Source: a virus
DNA length: 23,667 nt
Direction: 5' to 3' (one strand)
Virus record (IMG/VR): IMGVR_UViG_3300021185_002745
Location: 1-23,667 of that record
The first letter of the stretch is position 1; each line of letters begins with the position of its first letter. This document shows positions 1 through 7,392 of this stretch, piece by piece. The notes below the pieces were generated by a model, which was not told the DNA's origin, ran no database searches, and saw only the letters and a list, made by a program, of their open reading frames with translations. A program made the translations under genes and the position numbers.

Positions 1-176
1 AGGTTGATGAAGACAGGTTAAGACCTATTGATGCCGATTTACAAGTACCAAATACAGAAAAGTTTAGAAAACATACAGGATGGAAACCAAAATACACCTT
101 CGAAGAAACTATGAATGACCTTTTAGAGTATTGGAGAAATGAAATTAAAAAAGGTAGAAAATTTTTAAATAGATAG
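1..176 (+). CDS. GDP-mannose 4,6-dehydratase-like protein, C-terminal end (partial)
   Basis: The frame is open from the left edge (codons from base 3) to a TAG at 174-176, giving the last 57 residues of a protein that starts outside the window. The fragment contains LRPIDADLQVPNTEKFRK followed by GWKPKYTFEETMNDLLEYWR. That arrangement is the usual C-terminus of NAD-dependent GDP-mannose 4,6-dehydratases and related SDR sugar dehydratases: a nucleotide-sugar contact region, then a GWKP turn and an amphipathic last helix. The family converts GDP-mannose to GDP-4-keto-6-deoxymannose, the entry to fucose, rhamnose and perosamine-type sugars. That fits the epimerase, aminotransferase and SDR genes downstream. 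The TAG overlaps the GTG start of the next gene. Exact substrate cannot be judged from this tail. Confidence 0.7.
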   Translation, partial: VDEDRLRPIDADLQVPNTEKFRKHTGWKPKYTFEETMNDLLEYWRNEIKKGRKFLNR

Positions 177-1372
177 TGAGAAAATTACTTTACATAAGAG
201 AAGATTCTTGGTTCTTCGAAAGATTGTTAGATTTTAAAAATACCTATGGTATTGACTATACTAATTTAACTTCCATTGATAACCTATCTACAAATGAAAA
301 ATATGTTTATGTAAAATATTTTCAAGGTCATGTATGGCAAGATATGAAAACTTATTTATCAGAATACGATAAACTTATATGGAAAAAACAAAAAGAATAT
401 GATATTAAAATATTATATGTATCTGATAATGAATCGGGTCTTAATAATTCCATAGATATAATTGAATCGTTTATTATTGATGGTGATGGTGATTTAAATA
501 ATAGTGTTTTAATAAACAATAATAGGTGGAATGGTAAGTTATATACAAATGATAATACGATACAGGTAGAATCACTAGAACGGATTTTATGGGAAAGTGC
601 TAAGTGTGTAATAAGTAACCAAGACCCAAATTTTGATAATGATTCTAAGAAAAAAATATTTCAATGTTATAATAGAGCAGTAAATGCATATAGAACTTGT
701 GTTATTGTTGATTTATTAAAACATGGAATGATGGATGAAATCGATTGGTCTCATTTAAGAAGAGCAGATTATTTAGATGCCGTAGAAAGAGCAGATGATG
801 GTATATTACGCACAAAGTATGAACGGATAACTGGTAATACATTTAAATCAATTGAGTCATTTTATGAAAAATTAGTTTCCATCTGTCCTAAAAAAAGTGA
901 ATTTGAAATGGGTTATGAATTTGAAAATGAAAATGGTGTAATAGATTACAATATTTATTATGATAAAAATCCATATAAATTTTCATATATAAACATAGTA
1001 AATGAATCTAAGTTCGATGAGTTTGATAATAGGCATATGCATATTACAGAAAAAACACTTATACCATTTTATTATTTTCAATTACCATTATTTTTTGCTA
1101 ATTCAAACCATGTTAAGTTTATAGAAGAACATTATGGATTAGATGTGTTTCGTGATTTTATAAACCATGATTATGATTTAGAATCAGATTATCAACAGAG
1201 ATATAGTATGATATTTGATGAAATTAAAAGATTGTATAAAATGAAAAACCAAATATCTAAGTTTTATGTAGATAATAGATTACGATTTGAAAAAAATCAT
1301 GAAATAATTAGAACACTTGTAAATTTAGAAAGTAAAGATGTACAGAAGATAAAAAATATTTTATGTAAATGA
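176..1372 (+). CDS. Glycosyltransferase-like protein (paralogue of 4601-5770)
   Basis: A 398-residue protein starting at GTG, whose first base is the last base of the upstream TAG; the next in-frame ATG is far inside, so GTG with translational coupling is preferred. No known catalytic domain is certain. The C-terminal third (about residues 269-345) carries SYINIVNES, HITEKTLIPFYYFQLPLFF and GLDVFRDFINHDYD. This resembles the acceptor end of GT10-type fucosyltransferases, where an ITEK motif precedes an aromatic/proline stretch. A CYNRAVNAYR segment at 164-173 matches CHNNKMVSHR in the paralogue encoded at 4601-5770. N-terminal halves differ strongly, as expected if they recognise different acceptors. 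Position inside a nucleotide-sugar cassette supports a sugar-transfer role. Function is inferred from motif resemblance only. Confidence 0.6.
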   Translation: MRKLLYIREDSWFFERLLDFKNTYGIDYTNLTSIDNLSTNEKYVYVKYFQGHVWQDMKTYLSEYDKLIWKKQKEYDIKILYVSDNESGLNNSIDIIESFIIDGDGDLNNSVLINNNRWNGKLYTNDNTIQVESLERILWESAKCVISNQDPNFDNDSKKKIFQCYNRAVNAYRTCVIVDLLKHGMMDEIDWSHLRRADYLDAVERADDGILRTKYERITGNTFKSIESFYEKLVSICPKKSEFEMGYEFENENGVIDYNIYYDKNPYKFSYINIVNESKFDEFDNRHMHITEKTLIPFYYFQLPLFFANSNHVKFIEEHYGLDVFRDFINHDYDLESDYQQRYSMIFDEIKRLYKMKNQISKFYVDNRLRFEKNHEIIRTLVNLESKDVQKIKNILCK

Positions 1373-1373
1373 T

Positions 1374-2153
1374 ATGATAAATAAAAAATACGATTGGGAA
1401 CATAGTAAAAAAGAATATGGATTTGGTAAAACTAAAATCGATAACTTTTTAGATGAAGAAACGGTATACAAACTTTACGAAGAGTGTATTAATGCACCAA
1501 AGGGAGGTTGGACAGTATTTACTCGTGCTGGTTCTCGTATGGAAGAATTTAATGATTTAATTTCATTACCAACTGCACATAGGGTTACTTATGATATAAT
1601 GCATAGTGGTGAATTTCTATATGAGTTAGAACAAATGACAGGTGTTATAGGATTACTACCAGACCCTCACTTAGTTGGTGGAGGATATTCAATAATCCGA
1701 AATGGAAAAGATTTAGGTTGTCATTATGATTTCAATTGGAATGATAGAATTCGATTACATAGAAAACTAACATCACTACTATATATTACACCAGATTGGA
1801 AAGATGAGTGGGGAGGTCATATTCAGTATTATGATGATAATATTGATGTTAATCCTGATTCAAATCTAATAGAATCCGTTTCACCAAAATTTAATCGATT
1901 GGTTATTAATGAAAATATTAAACATGGTCCGTATCATAGAGTAAGTGCAGTAAATGCACCGAATGATATACCAAGATGTGCTATTAGATTTTTCTATTAT
2001 ATATCAACATCAGAATATGATAAAGATAATCCACCACATAGAAGTACCTATAAAACAAATGAGTATGAGCATCACAAATTGCATGAAGAAGAGAATTGGG
2101 ATGGGCACTTTGTAGGAAAGGGTGGAGAAGATTATGGATACAAAAAACAATAA
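1374..2153 (+). CDS. 2-oxoglutarate/Fe(II)-dependent oxygenase
   Basis: A 259-residue protein of the prolyl-hydroxylase-like (P4H/2OGFeDO) superfamily. The metal triad is visible: H117 and D119 in CHYDFNW, and a distal His (H188, or H184) in KHGPYHRVSAV. R201 in RCAIRFFYY is placed to bind the 2-oxoglutarate carboxylate. The segment LTSLLYITPDWKDEWGG (132-148) is the typical core before the distal strand. Such enzymes hydroxylate or otherwise oxidise a C-H bond, using O2 and 2-oxoglutarate and releasing succinate and CO2. In this cassette a sugar or a glycosylated product is a likely substrate, though phage relatives acting on proteins or nucleotides are known. It starts one base after the previous stop and is followed by a 66-base gap. 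Confidence 0.85.
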   Translation: MINKKYDWEHSKKEYGFGKTKIDNFLDEETVYKLYEECINAPKGGWTVFTRAGSRMEEFNDLISLPTAHRVTYDIMHSGEFLYELEQMTGVIGLLPDPHLVGGGYSIIRNGKDLGCHYDFNWNDRIRLHRKLTSLLYITPDWKDEWGGHIQYYDDNIDVNPDSNLIESVSPKFNRLVINENIKHGPYHRVSAVNAPNDIPRCAIRFFYYISTSEYDKDNPPHRSTYKTNEYEHHKLHEEENWDGHFVGKGGEDYGYKKQ

Positions 2154-2219
2154 ATGTTAAATTGTATAACTATCTGATTATCAGTTAGCTATGATAGTGA
2201 AAATGAAACTTACAAATAT

Positions 2220-2861
2220 ATGAAAGATTATAATATAAATGACCCATGGGATTGGGTAACACGATTTGAAGATGAGGTTGCAAACTATACTGGTTACAGA
2301 TATGGTATTGCGTGTGATTCCAATTCAAATGCAATAAGATTGTGTTTACACTACTTAAACATTACAGATACAGATATTGAAATACCAGCAAATACTTATG
2401 TATCAGTTCCAAATCAAATTATTTTGAGTGGTAACAGACCTCAATTTAGAGATATAAAATGGAAAGGATTGTATCCAATTGGAGACACAGGTATTATTGA
2501 TGCGGCAACTGCATTTTATGAAAGTATGGGAAGAGGATATGAAGATAAATTTATGATTTTATCATTTCATTTAAAAAAAATATTAAATATTGGACAAGGT
2601 GGAATGATATTAACAAACAGAGATGATTTTAATGAATGGGCAAGACCTATGATTTATGATGGTAGACATAAAGATAGATTGTATAAAGAAGATGAGTTTG
2701 AATGTGTGGGTTGGCATATGTATATGAGTCCAGAATCTGCAAAAAAAGGATTAGAAATATTCAATTCTGAGAAAATACAACCATTTAATGAACCATGTGG
2801 TTCATCAGAAGTTTATGGGGATTTAAGAAAACAGAATATTTATAACAAATATGTTATATGA
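2220..2861 (+). CDS. Short DegT/DnrJ/EryC1-type sugar aminotransferase
   Basis: A 213-residue protein matching the large domain of PLP-dependent DegT/DnrJ/EryC1/StrS aminotransferases, which transaminate 4-keto or 3-keto nucleotide sugars. Visible family features are YRYGIACDSNSNAIRL near residues 27-41 (cofactor-phosphate region), IPANTYVSVPN at 55-65, IIDAATAFYE at 92-101, and SFHLKKILNIGQGGMILTN at 115-133. K120 in the last segment aligns with the Schiff-base lysine. Usual members are about 360-400 residues, so this one lacks most of the C-terminal small domain while the frame ends cleanly. It could be a phage-minimised enzyme, one needing a partner, or a degenerate copy. The stop overlaps the next start (ATGA). 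Its presence suggests that an amino-deoxy sugar is made. Confidence 0.75.
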   Translation: MKDYNINDPWDWVTRFEDEVANYTGYRYGIACDSNSNAIRLCLHYLNITDTDIEIPANTYVSVPNQIILSGNRPQFRDIKWKGLYPIGDTGIIDAATAFYESMGRGYEDKFMILSFHLKKILNIGQGGMILTNRDDFNEWARPMIYDGRHKDRLYKEDEFECVGWHMYMSPESAKKGLEIFNSEKIQPFNEPCGSSEVYGDLRKQNIYNKYVI

Positions 2862-3259
2862 GAAAATATCTACCAACTCTTGGGGAACTAATAGATAGAC
2901 TAACAATAGTTCAACTTAAAGAAGTTAAAATACCACAACACAAAAAAGAATATCAAAAAGAGATTGAAGAAATTGTACACGATATTACAGAAATATTAAC
3001 TACAACAAAACAATTAAAAATTGATGGAGATTTTATTAGAGCAGTAATTGTACTTGCTCAAATGAATACTCATATCTGGGTAAATGAAGATAATGCTAGA
3101 AGTGGAGATAATGTAGGTAATCAATTAATGCTAACACATGGATTGAATGGAATCCGAAATACTGCAAAAAATAAAATACAAGAAGTTGATGGTGGTAGGA
3201 AAGATTACAAAGTAGATTGTATTGCATCCGAGTTTAATGATTGGAAAATTAGTTGGTAA
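2858..3259 (+). CDS. Conserved small protein of glycan clusters, function unknown
   Basis: A 133-residue protein whose ATG overlaps the preceding TGA, implying translational coupling. It opens with LPTLGELIDRLTIVQLKEVK, a conserved-looking helical signature that I recall from bacterial and phage polysaccharide clusters. A helical middle follows (QKEIEEIVHDITEIL), then VLAQMNTHIWVNEDNAR near residues 66-82 and LTHGLNGIRNTAKN near 93-106. No enzyme motif, signal peptide or membrane segment is visible, and the protein looks soluble and all-helical. Its fixed place between an aminotransferase and a sugar kinase suggests an accessory role in glycan synthesis, but no biochemical function should be assigned. 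Confidence 0.7.
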   Translation: MRKYLPTLGELIDRLTIVQLKEVKIPQHKKEYQKEIEEIVHDITEILTTTKQLKIDGDFIRAVIVLAQMNTHIWVNEDNARSGDNVGNQLMLTHGLNGIRNTAKNKIQEVDGGRKDYKVDCIASEFNDWKISW

Positions 3260-4008
3260 TGAAGGTACTAGTAATAGGAGAAAGTTGTGATGATGTTTTT
3301 ATTTATGGTGAGGTTTTACGATTATCACCAGAAGCACCAGTTCCTGTCATAAAACCACTAAGAGAAGTTTACTCAAAAGGAATGGCAGAAAATGTAGAAC
3401 TAAATTTAAAATCACTCGATGTAGATACACAACTAATATGTAATTCAGAAGAAGTTGTAAAAATAAGGTATGTTGATAACTCTTATAATTACATTTTGTT
3501 ACGAATAGATGAAAATGATAAAGTTTCTCCCCTTAAATTAACAGAATTACCAAACCTAGATGATTTTGATTTAGTGGTATTTGCAGATTATAATAAAGGA
3601 TTCTTATCAAAAAGTGATATATTAGAAATTTCATCGAAATGTAATTGCCCAACATTCTTGGATACAAAAAAGAAACTTGGAGAATGGTGTAAAAATATTT
3701 CCTTTATAAAAATAAATTATCATGAATATCTTAGAAGTAAAACTAAGATAGATAATAACGAATGGTTAAAAAACAAAACAATTATTACTAGAGGACCGAA
3801 TGGGTGTGATTTTGGAGGAAAAAATTATCCAACAAAGGAAGTTAGTGTTAAAGATGTTGCTGGTGCCGGAGATAGTTTTTTAGCAGGTTTAATATTTAAA
3901 TATATACATACATACAACATCGAAGAATCTATTGAATTTGCAAATAAGTGTTCAACTCAAGTAGTTCAAAAAAGAGGTGTTTCGATAATTAATAAAAATA
4001 AGTTATAA
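3259..4008 (+). CDS. PfkB-family sugar kinase, HldE/RfaE N-domain-like
   Basis: A 249-residue ribokinase-like (PfkB) kinase. The opening MKVLVIGESCDDVFIYG and the RLSPEAPVPVI segment (21-31) are characteristic of heptose-7-phosphate kinase domains (HldE/RfaE). DVAGAGDSFLAGL at 199-211 is the PfkB ATP and anion-hole signature, with D205 as catalytic base. The sugar-binding GGAAN-type motif is replaced by KGMAENVELNL (40-50). Length is below the roughly 310-330 residues of cellular HldE kinase domains, so parts of the lid are shortened. The ATG at 3259 overlaps the upstream TAA (TAATG); an in-frame TTG six bases earlier is less likely. It probably phosphorylates a sugar phosphate at C1 before nucleotidylation. 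No matching nucleotidylyltransferase lies beside it. Confidence 0.8.
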   Translation: MKVLVIGESCDDVFIYGEVLRLSPEAPVPVIKPLREVYSKGMAENVELNLKSLDVDTQLICNSEEVVKIRYVDNSYNYILLRIDENDKVSPLKLTELPNLDDFDLVVFADYNKGFLSKSDILEISSKCNCPTFLDTKKKLGEWCKNISFIKINYHEYLRSKTKIDNNEWLKNKTIITRGPNGCDFGGKNYPTKEVSVKDVAGAGDSFLAGLIFKYIHTYNIEESIEFANKCSTQVVQKRGVSIINKNKL

Positions 4009-4604
4009 TGGCATCGATTAATAGAAGTATTTACTACAAAGAAAGAGCATGGAATGATATTCATATATACAACTCGAAGGTTTTAACTGGAGGAGTAAAA
4101 ATAATCCAACCTGCGGTTTACCATGAACTTAGGGGGGAAATAGCAACACTATATCATCAAGATTATTATGATAGAATGATACCTGTTGGTGAGAGAGAAA
4201 ATGGAGTTGATTTTAAACACGATAGATATTCTAAATCACAAGAAGGTGTTTTACGAGGAATGCATTACGATGATAAAACTTGGAAATTAATAAGTTGCAT
4301 TTCAGGAAAAATATATTTAGTTGTACTCGATGTTAGGGGTGGAAATATTGTAACCAATCCACAATATGGTAGTTGGGAAACTTATATAATATCACCTCAG
4401 ACACAAACACAAGTATTAATACCACCTGGTTTTGCAAATGGACATTATGTAATGGAAGATAATTCTGTATTTTATTATAAACTTGCATATCCTGGTGTAT
4501 ATAATGATGTAGAAGACCAAGGTACAATATTTTGGAATGACCCTAAATTCAATATAGAATGGCCATGCCAAAACCCACTTCTTTCTAAAAGAGATACTCC
4601 ATGA
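4008..4604 (+). CDS. RmlC-like nucleotide-sugar 3,5-epimerase (cupin)
   Basis: A 198-residue protein of the dTDP-4-dehydrorhamnose 3,5-epimerase (RmlC) family. Hallmarks in order are GVLRGMHYDD (80-89), with H86 in the catalytic-base position; ISGKIYLVVLDVR (98-110); VLIPPGFANGHYVMED (136-151); YYKLAYPGVYNDVEDQG (156-172); and IFWNDPKFNIEWP (174-186), with D178 as likely partner of H86. Length is close to the 180-200 residues usual for the family. The normal GFAHGF motif reads GFANGH, so one conserved histidine is displaced. The family epimerises C3 and/or C5 of 4-keto-6-deoxy nucleotide sugars. The dehydratase fragment at the left edge would supply such a substrate. TAATG overlap with the kinase gene indicates coupled translation. 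Confidence 0.85.
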   Translation: MASINRSIYYKERAWNDIHIYNSKVLTGGVKIIQPAVYHELRGEIATLYHQDYYDRMIPVGERENGVDFKHDRYSKSQEGVLRGMHYDDKTWKLISCISGKIYLVVLDVRGGNIVTNPQYGSWETYIISPQTQTQVLIPPGFANGHYVMEDNSVFYYKLAYPGVYNDVEDQGTIFWNDPKFNIEWPCQNPLLSKRDTP

Positions 4605-5770
4605 AAGTAAAAGTATTGGATAGTATATTATCAAGTTTCTTACCCCATCAATATTTTTTTAATCAAAATGAATTGGGACATAGAAATGAAGTAGTATCTA
4701 CTATATTTGAAAGAATAGGAATCGATATAGAATTTGTTTCGGAAAATAATGTTGATGATTTTAATGAAGTAATTTATCCAATAGTTAATCTAAATAATCT
4801 TACAGTTGATAACCAAAACATATTTTCAGATATATTACAGAAGTATATTAAAAAAGGGTTAAAGGTTTTTATATTTCATTTAAATGAATGTTTTTTGGAA
4901 TCTGAAGTATTTTCTTTTAATGAATATTGTTTAAATAATAATATTGATACAAGTAAAATTTATTTATTTGTAAACAATAATAAAATTAAAAAATATTTGA
5001 GTGATATGAAAAGTAAAATTAATTTTTATTTTCCATTTTATCAATCAATAGAACACTCAAATCTTTTACAAACAAATTTTATTGAACCATCTGATGATGA
5101 TAGAAACTTTTTGTTTATGTGTCATAATAATAAAATGGTTAGTCATAGATTGGCAACTATTGTTTTATTAAAAGAAAATAATATATTAAAAGATGTTGAT
5201 TATTCGTGTGTAGATTTTAGTGTATCACATGATAACGATGGGTTACTAAAACGTATTGAAACAGAATATAAAACATTTACTGATTCATATAACTCAATAA
5301 TACAAAATGGCTCAAAGTTAAGTTTTTATGAAAATGAAAAATTTACATTTGATGAAATTGATTCTCCTATTATAAATGTTACTACATTTAAAAATAGTTA
5401 TGTTAATATTGTAACTGAAACAGATTTTTCAGAGGATGTTATTCACATTACAGAAAAATCATTAAAACCATTTTATTATTATCAGTTGCCAATATTTGTA
5501 GCACCACATAATCACTTAAGTGAATTAAGAAAAATATATGGATTTGATATGTTTGATGATATTATAGACCATTCATATGATTCCGAAGAAGACCCTTTGA
5601 TTCGAATGAAACTTATATTTAAACAACTAGAACTAATAAAAAATAATCCTGATGTTATTAAAGATTTTTATGTAATGTTTAAGGATAGATTTATAAACAA
5701 TAACAAAATAGTCTGTGAAATTATTAATAAAAAAAATGATTTAGACTACATTAAAAATATTTTTATATGA
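4601..5770 (+). CDS. Glycosyltransferase-like protein (paralogue of 176-1372)
   Basis: A 389-residue protein related to the one encoded at 176-1372. The shared C-terminal block is at about residues 266-335: SYVNIVTETDF, HITEKSLKPFYYYQLPIFV, and GFDMFDDIIDHSYD. A CHNNKMVSHRLATIVLL segment (174-190) is also shared in pattern. The N-terminal 160 residues are Asn/Ile-rich and diverged. The ITEK plus aromatic segment resembles the C-terminal nucleotide-sugar side of GT10 fucosyltransferases, so a sugar transferase is the best guess. A diagnostic catalytic residue cannot be proven by eye. Both ends overlap neighbours by ATGA, placing it firmly within the operon. Confidence 0.6.
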   Translation: MKVKVLDSILSSFLPHQYFFNQNELGHRNEVVSTIFERIGIDIEFVSENNVDDFNEVIYPIVNLNNLTVDNQNIFSDILQKYIKKGLKVFIFHLNECFLESEVFSFNEYCLNNNIDTSKIYLFVNNNKIKKYLSDMKSKINFYFPFYQSIEHSNLLQTNFIEPSDDDRNFLFMCHNNKMVSHRLATIVLLKENNILKDVDYSCVDFSVSHDNDGLLKRIETEYKTFTDSYNSIIQNGSKLSFYENEKFTFDEIDSPIINVTTFKNSYVNIVTETDFSEDVIHITEKSLKPFYYYQLPIFVAPHNHLSELRKIYGFDMFDDIIDHSYDSEEDPLIRMKLIFKQLELIKNNPDVIKDFYVMFKDRFINNNKIVCEIINKKNDLDYIKNIFI

Positions 5771-6405
5771 TAATTAAAAATTTAGATTACCACGAAGATA
5801 GATGGGAATCGGGTAATTACACAAAAGAAGAACTCATTCAATTTGAAGATGATATAATTTCACATTGGGAAGGTGGGGAAATTACAGGACCCATTCATCT
5901 ATCAAATGGAAATGAAGAACAACTTATAGAAGTGTTCAAAAAAATATCTCCAACAGATTGGGTATTCTCAACTTGGAGGTCTCATTATCATGCACTTTTA
6001 CATGGTGTAGAAGAATCAAAACTAAAACAAAAAATACTCGATGGTAAATCAATTACTATCGTAGATAAAGAATCTAATTTTTATGCATCTGCAATTGTAA
6101 CTGGTACTTTACCAATTGCATTGGGAGTTGCAAAATCACTTAAACTTAAAGGTAGTAATGATAAGGTTTGGGTTTTTATAGGAGATATGTCATTTGAAAG
6201 TGGAATCTTTTACGAAGTTCACAAGTATGCAAGAAATTATGATTTACCTCTTCATTTTATTGTAGAAGATAATGGTGTAAGTACAAACACTCCAACATTA
6301 GATACTTGGAATGGTATTCAGAGAGAATTACCAGAAGATGTAATATATTATAAGTATGAATCAAAATATCCACATTACGGAACAGGTAAGTGGGTAGTGT
6401 TTTAA
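5767..6405 (+). CDS. Thiamine-diphosphate enzyme, E1 alpha-like subunit
   Basis: A 212-residue protein matching the thiamine-diphosphate-binding half of 2-oxoacid dehydrogenase E1 alpha and transketolase-type enzymes. WRSHYHALLHG (70-80) corresponds to the substrate-side YRxH region of E1 alpha. ASAIVTGTLPIALGVAKSLK (107-126) is the GxxxPxAxGxA helix. The thiamine-phosphate motif runs from GDMSFESG (139-146) to EDNGVSTNTP (167-176). It is about 100 residues shorter than typical E1 alpha and ends soon after the cofactor motif. Its partner is the beta-like gene at 7385-7933, which contains the activating glutamate. No lipoyl E2 partner is seen, so classical acyl-CoA formation is unlikely. Transfer of a two-carbon unit to a keto sugar, or a carboligation, is a possibility (inference). 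Confidence 0.8.
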   Translation: MIIKNLDYHEDRWESGNYTKEELIQFEDDIISHWEGGEITGPIHLSNGNEEQLIEVFKKISPTDWVFSTWRSHYHALLHGVEESKLKQKILDGKSITIVDKESNFYASAIVTGTLPIALGVAKSLKLKGSNDKVWVFIGDMSFESGIFYEVHKYARNYDLPLHFIVEDNGVSTNTPTLDTWNGIQRELPEDVIYYKYESKYPHYGTGKWVVF

Positions 6406-6417
6406 AATTATTAAAAA

Positions 6418-7392
6418 ATGAAAAAAGAAATAGTACATACAACACTTGTTACTGGATGTAGTGGGTTAGTAGGATATCATGTTGTAAAAAAATTAATAGA
6501 AGCTGCTCCTGAGAATCACTTGGTTGTTGGTGTTGATATAAAAGAACCAACATATGATTGTACCCAATATGGTGATAGTTTTATATTTCATAATATAGAT
6601 TTAACTGATTATTGGAAAGTAAGTTCTTTATTTGAAATTTACAATTTAAACGATGTTATAAATTGCTTTGGAATAAAAGGAACACCAAAAACAGCTGAAT
6701 CTAATCCTGTTGATTTTCTAGTTCCATCTATAACTGCAAACATAAACTTAATAAAAAATTGTCAACACCATAGTGTGTATATAAATTTTCTTTCATCGGT
6801 AGGTGTTTATGCATCAGCTGAAGAATTTGTAGAAGATACAGTTTGGAGTACACTACCATCAAAACACGATTGGTATCCAGCATGGAGTAAGAGAATTCCG
6901 GAATTAATACTTGAAGCGTATAAAAGACAATATGGTTTTATAAATTGGACTATTTTGAGACCTTCTAATATTTTTGGAGAATATGATAACTTTGGTGAAA
7001 ATGCAATGGCAATACCTGCAACAATTAAAAAAGTATTTGAATCGGATGGTGAAATTGAAGCATGGGGAGATGGTACACCAATTCGAGATTATGTATATGC
7101 CGAAGATGTTGCTGAAGCGTGTTTAAGTGCTACTGAACAAAGATTACATTGTGAGATTGTAAATATCGGAAGTGGTGTTGAGATAACAATTAAAGAAATG
7201 ATTGAAACGGTATGTAAGGTTAGTGGTAAAGATATTAAAATCAATTGGGATACGAGTAAACCCAATGGAGAACCTAAAAGAAAAATGAATACAGGTAAAC
7301 AAGCACATCACAGATTGTTGCCAAAACTCGGATTCGAAGAAGGTATTAGAAAAACATATGAACATTATAAAAAAACAATGAGTAATGAGTAG
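6418..7392 (+). CDS. NAD(P)-dependent SDR sugar epimerase/reductase, GDP-fucose synthase-like
   Basis: A 324-residue extended short-chain dehydrogenase. The Rossmann motif TGCSGLVG is at 12-19. NFLSSVGVYA (123-132) holds the active-site serines, and ILRPSNIFGEYDNFG is at 179-193. GDGTPIRDYVYAEDVAEA (217-234) and NIGSGVEITIKEMIE (249-263) follow, then DTSKPNGEPKRKM at 278-290. The last three are strongly reminiscent of GDP-4-keto-6-deoxymannose epimerase/reductases (Fcl/WcaG). One oddity: the expected YxxxK reads Y153-P154-A-W-S-K158, so the tyrosine is five rather than four residues before the lysine. This may alter activity. It sits between the two halves of the thiamine enzyme and overlaps the beta half by 8 bases, which ties their functions together. 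Confidence 0.82.
   Translation: MKKEIVHTTLVTGCSGLVGYHVVKKLIEAAPENHLVVGVDIKEPTYDCTQYGDSFIFHNIDLTDYWKVSSLFEIYNLNDVINCFGIKGTPKTAESNPVDFLVPSITANINLIKNCQHHSVYINFLSSVGVYASAEEFVEDTVWSTLPSKHDWYPAWSKRIPELILEAYKRQYGFINWTILRPSNIFGEYDNFGENAMAIPATIKKVFESDGEIEAWGDGTPIRDYVYAEDVAEACLSATEQRLHCEIVNIGSGVEITIKEMIETVCKVSGKDIKINWDTSKPNGEPKRKMNTGKQAHHRLLPKLGFEEGIRKTYEHYKKTMSNE

Noticed and set aside
2167-2198. Inverted repeat in the 66-base gap (ACTATC / GATAGT, and near-palindrome CTGATTATCAG)
   Set aside because: Short AT-rich arms, a long loop and no T-run. It could be an operator or weak hairpin, but is not distinguishable from chance.
2836-2844. ATATTTATA copy near the end of the aminotransferase gene
   Set aside because: Only 13 bases before the next ATG and inside the coding end of a tightly coupled gene pair in the non-late region; most likely chance.
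3253-3258. TTG start for the sugar kinase two codons upstream of ATG 3259
   Set aside because: ATG 3259 forms a TAATG overlap with the upstream stop, as at 4008 and 21273, and MKVLVIGES is the normal family start.
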